The notes beneath the pieces were generated by a model. The model ran no database searches. It saw only the letters and a list, made by a program, of their open reading frames with translations, and was not told the DNA's origin. Both the position numbers and the translations under genes were made by a program. DNA of 64,000 nt, taken from the NCBI GenBank assembly GCA_946894095.1, contig OX335657.1, forward strand, positions 15,872,001 to 15,936,000, read 5' to 3'. This DNA is from Incurvaria masculella (taxonomy: Eukaryota > Arthropoda > Insecta > Lepidoptera > Incurvariidae). Position 1 is the first letter of the stretch, and the number at the start of each line of letters is the position of its first letter. Shown here one piece after another: positions 44,596 to 56,526 of this stretch.

Positions 44596-45732
44596 GATTA
44601 TTTATTGTGAAAACATTATATTTCAATGCGTTATATCGGATATAGGTTCTTCATAAATAAAGTATTTTTTTTAAGAAATCGAATCGGTAACGCATTAGGT
44701 CATCAAAAATCGATTTGTATTAGACACGTTAAAGTAAAATAAATAGTTGGAAAGACTATTATGAGAAGAATCAAGCTATACGCAGAAATAAATCCAATTG
44801 AAATTGAGTAGGTGACTATTCAACATACTCTTGTATTTACTTCTCTCACATGTAACCACTTGCTATCAAATATTTCGCCGTTAAAAAGTCAAACTATACG
44901 TAGATACAATCCGCAATTAAATCATGAAAGTTGTTCTCAAGTCGTAAGCGAACGGACAAACAGAAGGCGTACAATGTGAACTTTCTACGTCTCAATCTGT
45001 GCGCAAACAATATAATATAGTGTGGATAAAATTGGATTCCCCATAAACTCACACTGAATCCACTAAAATACGTTAATATATTTGTCTATGTAGCCATCGG
45101 CTATACTAAACCTACGTGTGTAGGCGGTTTAATCAAATCATAAATATGGCAAATATAACAGCGGAACGCATAATATTTTAATACTTCAGCAGAATTTGAG
45201 CACGCGTTATCCGCAACGCCGTAGGAAAAAACGCGGATTTATTTACCGAAAACGCGAAATCTTTATTATCTTCCGCTCCTCTCCCCATTGTTACGTGGGA
45301 GCTTCCCTCCACAGTTCGTATATTGATAAATCTCCGCACTGCCCCGTGGCGATCGTCCGTCATATTAGATAGACACGACGGACGGGCGCACGGAGTTGGA
45401 AGTGTTCTAGAAAGGCCAATGCTCTCGCATCTTTATTTTTCTCGCAGTTGTCCCTATTTAGAACACCGATCGGAGCGTATTTTTCGTTCGTAACGAAATT
45501 GCGCGCGCCGATGCAACATATAACTAATTTGAATATAGAATATCTCGCCCCTTACGGCCATTTGTATTTGTATTTAATTAATCATCGAAAGACAGCTCGC
45601 TGCAGTCGGAATCGTTATATTTCCACGTTTAACTTAAAACGTTATTACATTTAGTTCTGAGAACCATCGTCAATTTGTATTATTGTTGAATATATCACAT
45701 ATATAGGACATATATTTCAATAGTGTATGAAC
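44596..45732. other. no recognised feature
   Basis: AT-rich, then GC-mixed at 45200-45500. No frame or repeat of note. Confidence 0.3.
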
Positions 45733-46372
45733 GAGTCGTATTCACTACGTATAATATTCACAACGTATAATAGTATTTTTTTCCAAAAAATTAAAACCAT
45801 GCATATCGTATAATATTCACAACGTATAATGTTATACGTTGTGCATGAGTTTAAAAATAAAATAAACTCTTTGCATCATGCAGAACGTATAATAGTCACA
45901 ACGTATAATATTCCTAACATGAATTCACAAAAAAAGAAAACCATGCAGAACGTATAATATGCCAAGAAGCACTGCATAAAGCTCCCTAACAACGATACAT
46001 TTAAGGCTGAAATTGCTAAGAATCGATATCTGTTGAAGAGTAACAATTTGCTACAACGCTAATTGAGACGGTCGAAAAGTCGCGTGCGAGTATAATCTTT
46101 AATCTTATATCGATAAGGGCGCTTATCGTATGAAATATTTTAGGATTATATGATATGCATGGTTTTCTTTTTTTGTTAAATAAAGATCATAACATTATAC
46201 GTTGTGACTATTATACGTTATGCATGGAGAAATAAGTAATTTAATTTTTTGGACTTCTTCATGCACTACGTATAAGATTATACGATCTGCCGATTATACG
46301 TTGTGCATGGTTGTAAAATTTTGTTAAAATATGACATTATACGATCTGCATATTATACGTTATGCCGTTCCC
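45733..46372 (-). mobile_element. CGTATAAT-rich dispersed element (copy 2, inverted)
   Basis: Ends GAGTCGTATTCACTACGTAT and CGTTATGCCGTTCCCCC are the inverse of the ends of 28470-29072, with the same internal order. About 40 bp longer, owing to an extra CGTATAAT-bearing segment near 45775-45830. Confidence 0.8.
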
Positions 46373-47075
46373 CCGTATGAACTAAAGAAAACAAAAACTA
46401 ACAAGTCAATAGACAAATAAAACTCGATCACCTCATTCTCCTCTTAAATTGAGTTGGTAGTTTGAGAAAATTTGTGACAGCGGGTCTCACTGCTGCGCGC
46501 TAGATGGCACGTCTATGGCGTAATTTGAAATTACAATTTTTACCTACCCTTGCACTATGTATAGGTATACTTTTCAATAGGTACTTATTATTATGTGACT
46601 AAAAAAAACGGAAATTTCATTTTACCTATTTTCCCCGACTGCTCATTTTGAAGGCCCGAAAATTGGGCACTGTGGAAAAAGCAGGGCCAAAAAAGCACCT
46701 GTGGATTTTGAATACGCCAACCAGTTTTGTGAAGATTTCATTATTAAAAATATATTTATATTTTGTGCGTGAAATTTACACTAAATGTCGTAATGTAATT
46801 TTGCGAGCCTTCAAGGGATTACTTGGCGGTGCCAAAGTGCCTAACCAAACTGTACCCAGATTGTTGTTTTCGAATCGTTAACATTTGATTAGCCTCGATT
46901 GGTCGCGGTATCATTAACCTTTACCGAACGGCAGGAATCTTGATAAATCATATTTTATAAGTCATATTGGGAAAACATAACTGCCGAATCGTAGGACCAG
47001 TACAGCCGTAAAGCTACGTATTTGATTTCGCACTGGATGGCCATCGGATATCACTCGCCTGACGCGCTACCATTA
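46373..47075. other. no recognised feature
   Basis: 77-codon + frame at 46648-46881, anonymous. No repeat partner. Confidence 0.3.
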
Positions 47076-47474
47076 TTCCGGGAGGTCACGACATTTTTGG
47101 TCACGATAAGGTAAATGGCTGAACCTGGGTTCACATGTTAGAGACCAACCCTCCGATGCTAAATAAGTCAGGCTGCCTGCGCCAAGTGGTTGCGTTATCT
47201 AGATTGGCTATATAAAATAGAAGTTGGTATGTACCTGCTGATGAATATGCTGATGGTCTTGGAATATTGATACCCAATAATTATACAACAATAACCAGTA
47301 TTGTTCATATATTTTTGTTGTAACGAGAACTACTTTTTCAGGCGCATTATCTAGGTAACGCAACCACTTGATACAGGCAGACTGACACATTTAGCTTCAG
47401 AGGGTCGTTTTTATCCTGTGAACGCAGTTTCAGCTATTTACGTTATCGTTACCATTTTTGTCGCGACCTCCTAG
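47076..47474. mobile_element. foldback MITE with about 150-bp arms (copy 2)
   Basis: Same ends and arms as 11351-11901 but with a shorter loop (about 100 bp against about 250). It lacks the ATACTTTCATGCTTCGTT insert. Confidence 0.85.
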
Positions 47475-48149
47475 TCTACATGGCATCGCTTACCCAAACC
47501 GAAGTAATTATTAGTATTATCTTTGCCCAAACATCGCCAGCAAGCGCATTGTTTGAGAACGGCTGGACCGATTTAGCAAATATTTGTCGTTCTTTATGGA
47601 ATGAGAACATGAAAAAAAAACATGTATAATTCTAGCTAACGTTCTAACAAAACAGAAAGAAATATGTTATAGAAATTGATATTTTATGCGTGGAAAAAAA
47701 TGTTGAAGTCTGATCTCAAATATATTATTTTTCAAGTTTGCGGCTTATATTGATATTAACGAATATTTATTTTAATACCATTTCAAAGATCTTAACATTC
47801 AGCGAAGAACATGTTTAACTTTTTAGAATTTATTTAACGAAACAATAAAAAAAACTGTTTTACGCGTTATGTGGGTTAGTCACATCTAGAAAGAATTATT
47901 CCGAGCTGCTCTAACTAAGCGACGTCGGGCTCTGGCTATCTCGTTTTAATCGCAAGAATTGGTCCAAAATGTTTAGGTATGAGGATGCTCTTAATACGAA
48001 AGTTTGTTTGTTTTTTGCGCTTTCACGTCTTACCCAATCGACTGTTCCTAAAATATCTTTTAGACGGTCGTCCGGCTTAACAACTGGGCCTGCTGCAAAT
48101 AATGAATTACATTTTGATGCCTGGAGTACAGAAAAAGGAAATCCACATT
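47475..48149. other. no recognised feature
   Basis: AT-rich. Nothing named. Confidence 0.3.
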
Positions 48150-48179
48150 AACACGAGCGAAGCCGCCGGCGAAAGCTAG
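48150..48179 (+). mobile_element. Helitron-like 3' terminus
   Basis: ACACGAGCGAAGCCGCCGGC GAAAGCTAG then T. GC hairpin-like sequence followed by CTAG. The 5' boundary cannot be placed. Confidence 0.45.
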
Positions 48180-48712
48180 TCTTGTCTAAATGTACACAGT
48201 AATAGCACAATGGAACTTCTCCATTCGCTCATTCGTGCTTACTCAAATGGCGGCGGCGGAGCGCGGTAGGGTCGCCCCGCTGCGAGCCGCGCGCGGACAA
48301 TTTATCGCGCGAATAAATCACACGGCCCAATGATGCCGTCCGGGGGAATATGGCGCCTCGTAGTTTTCGCGAAATTGCTCGAAAGATCGGGGTAACGTGA
48401 CGTCCTAAATGGAGTGTCGCGGCGGTCTCCGGTATGCAGGGCCGCGATGGATTGAGTTCATGAGTGAGCACATTATTTGTGACTGTTGCGAGCTAACAGG
48501 ATGTGATATTCGTATGTTATCTGGGATAACATTTGGACGTGAAACGTTATAATCAAGCCGAAATATACGAATACCAGAACTGTATAGTGAACCGTAACGA
48601 AAAGGTCTACAAAATTGCATAAATATTAGTCTCTAGGAGATCATTTTAATATTATTTTTGAGCCGTAAATTCGCGGGCAAGCGGGTTGGCCGTGAGGACA
48701 CAGCCTAGGACC
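48180..48712. other. GC-rich unique patch
   Basis: 48230-48440 is GC- and CpG-rich without repeat partner. Open frames on the minus strand reach 80 codons. Could be regulatory; no evidence beyond composition. Confidence 0.3.
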
Positions 48713-49140
48713 CATTATCCACTAAAGCGGAGCTGGGCGGAGCGGGTAGGAGCGGAGATGCCTAGCGGGTTGGGTGTATCCCACTGAAGCTGAGCGGAGA
48801 TTTGTGCTGGCTAGAGCGGAGCTGTGGGCGCCGGCAAGCAAAGGAGTTCGGTCAGTTCCGTACATAGCGAGACTGCTGGCCAGGCGGATATAGCGACAAC
48901 AGAAGCGCGCCTCCCCGGCTCACATCTCCTCTCGCCTCCGCTGCGCGCCGCTACCGGCTGCCGGCTCGCTAGACACCGCTCGCATTTCCGCTTTGATCGC
49001 GAGGCCTATAAAAATTGACACATCTCCGCTCCGCTCAGCTCAGCTCGAGTCGTGTCCACTGAAGCTAAGCGGAGCGGAGATTGATAAATAACGAAATCCG
49101 ATTGGTTGTTTGAAACACATCTCCGCCCAGCTGCGCTTGT
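48713..49140. repeat. GCGGAG-motif-rich imperfect inverted repeat
   Basis: Both ends carry TCCACTGAAGCTGAGCGGAG-like sequence. The motif GCGGAG or CTCCGC is repeated many times on both strands (for example AGCGGAGCTGGGCGGAGCGG, ACATCTCCGCTCCGCTCAGC). Probably a dispersed element with internally repetitive ends. Confidence 0.6.
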
Positions 49141-49600
49141 TATGGCCCAAAACAGCTAAATCCTGCCTAAATCAGACAAAACAGGCGACCCACAGATCAA
49201 TCGATCGACAAGATTAAAGTAATAAACAATATGTAATACGTAAACATTTTTATTACACTTAAAAAAAACTTCAGGCAGCCACAGCGCATGCAAAAGCCAG
49301 TTAATATACGTTATATATATTTCGTTGGAGAGAAGAAGTTATGGACCGTTAATAATTTACTACAATGTTCGATATCGAGTGAGCAAGACTCGATCGGGAG
49401 CCTCGCAAACTTGGCTCGGCATGTCTAGTAAACGATGCTGTCTACTTCAACGTTTTTTTTTTCTAGCTGACTTTTGTCTGCTGACACCTTCTTCTACATA
49501 ATTATTTTGAAGTATCAATAAATAGTGCACAATATCAAATCTTAGGTTACTTTTCTTTTTGTTGCTACCTGTATATTTTGTCCCATTATCGGGTTGATTG
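49141..49600. other. no recognised feature
   Basis: AT-rich. Nothing named. Confidence 0.3.
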
Positions 49601-49604
49601 GAAG

Positions 49605-49692
49605 ATATTGACTTTAGGCAATAAGTCCGCCCTTGCATGTACCATTGTGTATGGAAGCAATAAAGAATATTATTATTATTATTATTATTACT
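49605..49692 (+). mobile_element. LINE 3' end with (ATT)n tail
   Basis: ACTTTAGGCAATAAGTCCGC, CCTTGCATGTACC, GCAATAAAGAATATT then (ATT)n to 49692. Confidence 0.65.
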
Positions 49693-50330
49693 TCGCGAGC
49701 ACCTTCTACCGCTGCAGCTACTAAATGTAGGTGACTGTACCCGCCATTTTCTGGATACCTATTAGCGTGCAATGTTCGACCTCAATTTACTTCTCAAATC
49801 ATAGGCGAATATAAAATAAAATAGTCGTCGAATAACGGTTGGAATAACCAATAAATAACAAAAAAGTCGTCGAAAACTAGTCGGAATGAAAATCTAGAAC
49901 CGATTCATTTCAAAATTAAACTGAACACGCTCTCCATGTTTGGTATTAATTTCAAGTCCACTAAAAGTTACTTGCTAACAAAGATGTTTCACGATGAAAC
50001 TGACAGCTGCGTGCTGCGACACAACCCTACCCACTTTTTTTATTTATTGCATTACAACTTAACAAATTATGCAACGTGACAAACCTATTGATAAATATTA
50101 GCAAAATTACGCAATGATTTATTTTTTATGCCAATTTTGCCTTTACAAATTCTAAAAAAGCACAAGACCCAAAACATAGAACATAAAAAAAAATATTTTG
50201 GTCGTAAATAATACCATAAAAGCGTACACTCTAAAAAACATTAGGGCGTTTTATTATGTAGATTTGAAACGTCGGTATTAATAAGTATAAAACTGAGTTT
50301 TGGATCCAATGTGTTTTGGAATTTGTGCTT
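49693..50330. other. no recognised feature
   Basis: AT-rich. GTTTTGGATCCAATGTGTTTTGG near 50297 is faintly similar to 25868-25900. Confidence 0.3.
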
Positions 50331-50583
50331 TTTAGGCTTCCGTACCCAAAGGGTGCCAACGGAACCCTATTACTAAGCCTTCGCTGTCGGTCCGTCCTTC
50401 CGTCTGCCACAGGGCTGTATCATGAACTGTAATAGGTAGGCAGCTGAAATTTTCACACAACAAGTCGGTGAAAATTAATAACAATAAAAAAGAAATACAG
50501 AAAACGTGTTTTTTTAAAGTTAAATCTTGTATGATGTTACGGAACCCTTCATGTGCGAGTCCGACTTGCACTTGGCCGGATTT
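50331..50583 (-). repeat. MINE-1-like element, shortened
   Basis: TTAGGCTTCCGTACCCAAAG through TGCACTTGGCCGGATTT. The middle is shorter than in other copies. Confidence 0.85.
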
Positions 50584-51074
50584 ATGACTGTATGATGCAC
50601 CCCCTTTAATCATAAACTTTTATGTTTTACAGGAGCGTTTCGCTTGCAAAATTCCAGCAGTAATTCCAGACTGAATATTAGTTGTTAATGGCCTACGGCT
50701 ACAGACCTCACTTAGCCATTAACCTTCCGATAACAATACCAATTCTCTCGATTTTATGGTCCCCCTACTCCCGGGTTCGTTTCGCATACAATTTCATTTT
50801 ATAGCGCAAAGAAGGTTAAAGTAGACCCTAGGCGTGGTGTCCTTATAGTTGGAGGTCATACGGACCCTATTTGCATACTTACGAAGCTTTCCAAACCCTC
50901 TTCGGGTAGATTAAATGTTCGGTAACGCGACGCTGAATAGGGTAGACGGGCGTGGATTAGGCTAGTCCGATCTCCGTGGGTAAGGGCAAATCACTATCAC
51001 TATCTCTATCACTACATAGTATAAAACAAAGTCGCTTTCTCTGTCCCTATATCCCTATGTCCCTATATCCCTAT
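50584..51074. other. no recognised feature; CCCTAT microrepeat at right
   Basis: TATCCCTATGTCCCTATATC at about 51048-51073 is a short tandem repeat. The rest is anonymous. Confidence 0.35.
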
Positions 51075-51245
51075 AAATCAAATCAAATCAAAATGTTTTT
51101 ATTTCGGCGAGCATTATCGGTGGAAAAATCCATCATGCTATCTATAGAAATAGTCAATTACAATATTAAATTTTCAAAAAGTTCACATCAAAAATATAAA
51201 AAGCAATAAAATGATAAAATTAAGTAATTAAAAATACATTAAGAA
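51075..51245 (-). mobile_element. LINE 3' end with (GATTT)n tail
   Basis: (AAATC)n then AAAATGTTTTTATTTCGGCG on the plus strand. Read on the minus strand this is an AATAAAAACATTTT end followed by GATTT repeats, typical of non-LTR elements. Confidence 0.55.
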
Positions 51246-51249
51246 TATA

Positions 51250-51754
51250 AATTCAGTCACTGTAGAAACTAAAGACATATCACCAATAAAACTCTATGTA
51301 TGCTTAAATCTTTAAAACTACGCAACGGATTTTGATGCGGTATTTTTTAATATATAGAGTGATTGAAGAGGAAGGTTTATATGTATAATACATTGTTGAT
51401 TTAATATAGATCTATATGGCCCTTTACGGCAGATGATTTAAATGAATATTTTCGAAGATATTACAGATTTAAAAATTGCGGGACGTAGTGTTTGCGCCGG
51501 TACCGGCCGGCCGGGGCGGCGGAAACGTGCCTATAAATAGTGCGTCGGAGGCCGCGGTTCTGCCTATTGCAATTTGAATTTATTATTTCTCTAATATCTA
51601 ATAATCATGTAATAATAATATCTAAGTTTTTTTTTATTTCAAATATTTCAATTTAGCAACTCTACGTAAAAAGGGTTTATTTGTGTATCATTGTGTCAAA
51701 ATAATATTTTTTTAAATTATATTATGCCCGTGCAAAGCCGGGACGTGCTGCTAG
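51250..51754 (+). mobile_element. non-autonomous Helitron-like element
   Basis: Internal ACTACGCAACGGATTTTGAT and AGTGATTGAAGAGGAAGGTT are sequences I associate with lepidopteran Helitrons. It ends GCCCGTGCAAAGCCGGGACG, TGCTGCTAG followed by T, with a CCCG/CGGG hairpin shortly before the terminal CTAG. The 5' terminus is not certain; 51250 is approximate. Confidence 0.65.
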
Positions 51755-51779
51755 TAATATATAATACATACTGCGTATG

Positions 51780-51925
51780 AGAAGGATCAATTCCCGCCTC
51801 CCCCTCAATCCGGCTGCTTTCCGCGCGTTCCCCTCTCTCGCCTAAACATTGCGAGAAATCATACACACGTACGACGCAGTCGAGCAAAGCGCCCGCAGTC
51901 GGCCTTCAAATATTTCATAGGTGAG
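51780..51925 (+). other. possible non-coding first exon with splice donor
   Basis: GC-rich sequence with an Inr-like ACGCAGTCGAGC ends in a strong donor consensus at about 51920 (TTCATAG, GTGAGTAAAC). No repeat partner. There is no transcript evidence, so this is a weak suggestion only. Confidence 0.2.
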
Positions 51926-52110
51926 TAAACTACGTTAATTATTGTTATGCAATATCTATTGACGCAAAAGTATGTTGAAGATCGTCGAATCGCGTATATC
52001 AATCATTTACGTTTACATACCATCGCATACGGCGGGCGGCGTGCGACGCGGTGGGGCGGGCGCGGAGGCGGCAGTGGAGATGCGAGGCAGCCCTCTAGCG
52101 AGCCTCGAGC

Positions 52111-52516
52111 AGCTCGCAGCCTAGTGGCGCGGGGACTGGCCTAGCGTACCAGAGGCCTGGGCTTAATACCGACATGCACCACTGTATTTCTCTTTCCGAG
52201 TTCGAAAAGTGCATTTCGTCACGAATGCGAGCTGCGCCATGGTTCGGAATCCATGTAAAACTGTAGGTCCCCTTCCCCTACTAAGTGGTAGGGTTTAAGC
52301 CCGCCCGAGTTGGTACCATCGCATTGGATGAAACGATGGTCGAAGCGGCAATGAAAAATTGTCCGTGTTTTCCATCCAGTTCAATGTAGCCGTGCTCATA
52401 AAGGGAATGTCCTGGCATGGCACCAAATTTCTTCGGGAATGTGGATTATTGGGCTAATATCATAACGGTAGTTGTGTGGTATTAGCCATCCATGTCAGGT
52501 CGCATAAAAAAAAATC
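52111..52516 (+). mobile_element. full-length tRNA-headed SINE
   Basis: AGCTCGCAGCCTAGTGGCGC head to CATGTCAGGTCGCATAAAAA tail, close to 4378. Confidence 0.9.
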
Positions 52517-53019
52517 CCTTTCTCTGTGCCATGCATTTAGATAGCGCGTGTGCGCGCAAGTGTAGTGGAATCGGCTGACTCGATCACAATACAAAATTCG
52601 GCGAGTTGCCGGGAACGGTAAGGGGTAAGTCGGATCGGGAGAAATTGTGTGAATTGGATACGGTGGACAGGCGAGGAGGCCTGCAGCCCACGCCGACGCT
52701 CACCCAATAGGTGCCCGACGACGCCCATGGGCTTTTCAACTTTCGAACGCTCGAATTTCGATTGGGACAGAGTCCAACTATAGCTAATCTTTAAGCCGAT
52801 TAGGTGAATTGTTGTTTATTGTTGTTTGTAAAATTTAATAATGGCGAACACACGCGCACCGAAATTTTAAATATAATTATTAGAATATTACAATTAGCGT
52901 AAACAATGGATAGCAACAATTAAAACGCAGTTTAATTAAATTAAATTCATTTCGGACTTCTAACCGTAATCATTTATTTTCATTTTATTTATTTTTTTAT
53001 TTTATATGAAAATATATTT
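52517..53019. other. no recognised feature; left flank of the PLE locus
   Basis: Becomes very AT-rich towards 53000, which is the target into which the PLE structure is inserted. Confidence 0.35.
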
Positions 53020-53033
53020 ATAAAATATTATAA
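53020..53033. repeat. left target-site duplication of the PLE locus
   Basis: ATAAAATATTATAA, identical to 62223-62236. It abuts the 3' end of the left full PLE unit. The last A may belong to the element. Confidence 0.8.
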
Positions 53034-53506
53034 CTGGTTATGGTGCTGTCTCTATAACAAACACAAAAACAACAATCGTTGTTATTAATATTATGTCCGC
53101 CTACAGAACCAATACGGTAAAAACAACTAAATAAGTAAATAAATTAATAAATAATAAAATAAATAAGAAAAACAGCTAATCTGGTTGTATGTAGCTGAAC
53201 GCCCCCTCTTGTGTCCCGCGCCGCCGTCTCTATGCGGATCGGATGGCGCGAGCCGCGCCCCTGGAGCTGCAATGGGGTGCAGGGAGTGCAGGATCGGGAA
53301 TCGGGAGCCGATCCTGAAACATAACATAGATATCGTAAAAAGCAGTAATATTTCGGCATTCGCCGTTATCAAACTGAATTTTATTTGCTATGGCAACGGT
53401 GTTTTTAATTTTGGCATCGTGTGAAAAAGTAGGGTCGATTGCCAGCACCACGCATTCATGGTATTGTCAATCTATACTACTGTTAGAATGTTCTTCTGTG
53501 CGGATA

Positions 53507-55729
53507 TCAGTGCATTTTGTTGAGGCCCTCATTAAAATGTGCTCCGAATTGCCAGATATAAGATAATTCGTAAGTTTTTAAGTCAATTTCGGTTGTTGAC
53601 TTTGAAAATGTTCTTACAATCCGCACAGTGAAACATTAATTGAATGTCGTGTTGTGTGTTCGTGCGTGTGTAGGTATTGGTAATGTAGTTTGTGCGGATG
53701 AGTTTACCGAATGCCTGTGTCCATTCATGCGAATGTGTAGTGGCGTAATCATTTCTCCAATATAAAACGCGTTGCAGAACCTACACTCTAGGATATAAAT
53801 GCAGTTTTTTGTTAAGCAATTAGCGGAACAGAAAATGCGGAATGGATGTGTCATGTGATGTGTTTTTATTGTAGTATTTGTGTTTATAATAGCGCATGTT
53901 TTGCATCGGGGGCGCAGACAAGGTTGTGTACCTAGTGGCGTGTCTGTATTGTTTGGAGTGTATTTTTTATTTAGAATAGATTTAAGATTTTTATTTTGTC
54001 TGTATGATATCTGTATTTTATTGGGGAGTAGTTCTTTGGTCAGATTGTGTGTTTGTAAAATTGGCAATAAATTTTGAATAGCATTTTTAATTTTTTGCAC
54101 CCCATGAAAATATTTCGTAGTGAGTCTAATTTGGTTCGTGTTGTTAGTGTTGTGTATTTGTGACCTAGCATGCCTGGATTTTTTAGAAAAATGTTTTTTA
54201 ATGAATTTAGAGGGATAATTTCGTTGTTCTAGGGCATCTGTAATAATTTTGTCGTATGTTTCCAAACTATGTGTGTTGTTGCAAATTCTGTTACCGCGCA
54301 CCGCAAGACTATTAGGAATACTCCGCTTAGTGTGAGATGGGTGACAGCTATCGAAGTGTAGGTACTGCAATTTGTTTGTCGGTTTGAAATGAACGGAAGT
54401 TATGAATGTTTTGTCAATGAATGTGATATCCACATCGAGAAAGGTGATTGTGGAATCTGATATGGTGTACGTGAAGTCAAGGCAGCTAAACGAGTTGAGA
54501 GCATCAAGGAATACCGACAGTGAATCCCTGCCATGAGTCCAAATTGCAAAAATGTCATCAATAAATCTTACCCAACACAATGGTTTTAAACATTGAGAAT
54601 TTAGAAAATCGATTTCCAATTTCCCCATAAATAAGTTTGCATACGAGGGAGCCATGCGCGTGCCCATGGCTGTGCCCTTAATTTGCCTATAAAATTTGTC
54701 CTCAAAAGAAAAGAAATTGTTTTTTAGGACCAAATCTGTTAAATCAATTAAGAATTTTGAAGAAATTGTGTGAGGAAATTGGCGTCTTTCTAGGAAATGA
54801 TTCACCGTTTGTAGTCCCTGATCGTGTGGAATGTTAGTGTATAATGAGACTGCGTCAATTGTGACGATCAGTATGTCAGTGTTGTCTGGAATTTTGACTC
54901 TTTTAAGAGCTTCCAAAAAATCTTGTGTGTCCCTAATGTGTGAAGGTAGGTTTTTTGTTAGTGGTTGTAAGTGAAAGTCCACAAAACTAGAGACCCTTTC
55001 GGTGGGACATCCACAAGAGGCAACAATAGGTCTACCGGGGTTGTTTGTTTTGTGCACCTTTGGAAGCATGTAAAAGTGAGGTGTAGTGGGATGAGGTGGA
55101 ACTATTGTTAGGATATCAGATTTGGACAAACCCTCCGCAGGTCCAGATTGTTTGATATAATCCCTTATGGTTTTGGTAATTTCATCGCATGGGTCTTTGT
55201 CCAAAATTTGATAAAATGTGGTATCGTTTAGCTGCCTATAGCCTTCCGTTATGTAGTCAGATTTGTTTAGTATAACTGTTGTTGATCCCTTATCTGCTGG
55301 TAGAATGACAATCTCATTGTCGTTTTTTAAATTTTGTAGAGCTTTTTGCTCTTGGGGTGATAAATTTTGACCTTTTGATTGCAAAGTTTTGAGAAAACTT
55401 TGGCTCGAAAATTTTGCCAAAAGTTGGGCAGAGAAGATTTCCAAAGGATGACTAGCAGGTAAGGGGGGTGGTTCGTGGGGTGAAGGTAATTTGAATTTGT
55501 CTAAAGACTCGTGCAACGTGTTTGTTTGCGCGATATGATTGGGTGGCTTATTCATCCAAAAATATTTCCATTTTAGATTTCTACAAAATTTTACAATATC
55601 TTTAGTAAGTTCAATTTTGCTAAATTCCGTAGTCGGACAAAAGGAAAGACCTTTGTCTAAAACACATTGCTCGAGTCTTGTGAGTGTATGAGAGGAGAGG
55701 TTGAGAATATTGTTGTTATGTTGTATCAA
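53507..55729 (-). pseudogene. PLE ORF2 (RT + GIY-YIG), nonsense-truncated copy
   Basis: Same protein as the intact copy at 59583-61805 up to residue 697. There GAA (Glu698) has become TAA at 53636-53638. The remaining 43 codons to the original stop (53507-53509) are still readable. Lost residues include the conserved C-terminal part of the GIY-YIG domain: the glutamate at 721 likely to bind metal, and the final GLN motif. A second change, ACG to ATG, replaces Thr660 by Met directly after the YIGE motif. The RT domain (catalytic Asp292, Asp391 and Asp392) is unchanged. The copy would yield an RT without a working endonuclease. Both changes are absent from the other copies that cover these positions, so they postdate the source RNA or arose at its reverse transcription. 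Confidence 0.92.
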
Positions 55730-56378
55730 ATGACACTTGAGACAAGTGTGGGATGTGATGGGTATGAGCGCTAGAGGATATGGAATGAGAGGGATTTGGT
55801 TCGAGTGAAGGAGCCTTAAATTGGGGGGTGAATGAATGAAATGGCGATGCTTGTGATGGTGATGAGAGTTTTGATGGCGGTGGCGGCAGACTAAAAAGAA
55901 ACTCGGAATTAGTGTCCAAAAATGTTAAGCCAAGAGAAGGGGCAATTAACGGATCGAATGGAATAGGGATATTTGAATCAGTGTAGAAAATAATTAGTTT
56001 AGAGAATTTATTTGATAGTTGCGATAAATTTTGTTCCATTTTATTTTTTGCCTGCGCCAAAATTTGTTTTATGTCCATGAATATACTTGGAAAAGCGACT
56101 AACGCCACTTTGAGTGTGTTCGTGAGTAATTGTTTGTGATGTATGCAAAGAGAACCGTATTGTTGGTGGAGTGTGTGCGTCATTTGTAACCCAAAACTGT
56201 ATTGTAATGTGATGAGGGAAGCTCTGATAGGGGGGGGAATTGCTGCCAGAGGCATTTTTAACATGAGTCCCTTCGGGGCTATTCCGCAGTCGAAACATCT
56301 CCTTAGGAACTCATAGTGGCCAAAATATTGTGCAAGCTTATGGCTGTGATAATAAATCTGATCGAGAACTTCCTCCAT
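55716..56378 (-). CDS. PLE ORF1, 220 aa (left copy)
   Basis: Amino-acid sequence identical to the right-hand ORF1 (58934-59596), and described there. It starts with ATG at 56376-56378, 148 nt inside the unit's 5' start. It overlaps the downstream ORF2 frame by the same margin as in the right arm, so the two-frame arrangement is inherited by both arms. Since the associated ORF2 is broken, this copy is intact in itself but belongs to a damaged element. Confidence 0.8.
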   Translation of the reverse strand: MEEVLDQIYYHSHKLAQYFGHYEFLRRCFDCGIAPKGLMLKMPLAAIPPPIRASLITLQYSFGLQMTHTLHQQYGSLCIHHKQLLTNTLKVALVAFPSIFMDIKQILAQAKNKMEQNLSQLSNKFSKLIIFYTDSNIPIPFDPLIAPSLGLTFLDTNSEFLFSLPPPPSKLSSPSQASPFHSFTPQFKAPSLEPNPSHSISSSAHTHHIPHLSQVSFDTT

Positions 56379-56471
56379 TTAGAGTAATGTGAAAAGTGTA
56401 AATAAATGAATAAATATGATAAATAGGAATAATAAAAGACAAAACGGTAAAGGTCTGTAGGTTTCAGAAGC

Positions 56472-56508
56472 CCTGACAGAGCCACGTGGGTGCACGGAGG
56501 CCGTCAGG
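56472..56508 (-). ncRNA. PLE 5' leader hairpin (left copy)
   Basis: Inverse of 58804-58840: CCTGAC/GTCAGG, GCC/GGC and CGTG/CACG stems with a 4-nt loop. Confidence 0.6.
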
Positions 56509-56526
56509 ATCGCAAGCGCGACTAAA

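Larger units (their letters stand above)
53033..56526 (-). mobile_element. PLE left full unit
   Basis: 3494 bp on the minus strand, from the 5' start (TTTAGTCGCGCTTGCG) at 56526 to the complete 3' end (ACCATAACCAGT) at 53033. It contains ORF1 and an ORF2 with a nonsense codon. Its upstream neighbour (56527-57918) is joined directly 3' end to 5' start, as in tandem PLE copies. Confidence 0.9.

Noticed and set aside
53880..54077. 65-codon plus-strand frames inside PLE ORF2 (also 57374, 61235)
   Set aside because: Antisense shadows of the RT/GIY-YIG coding sequence.
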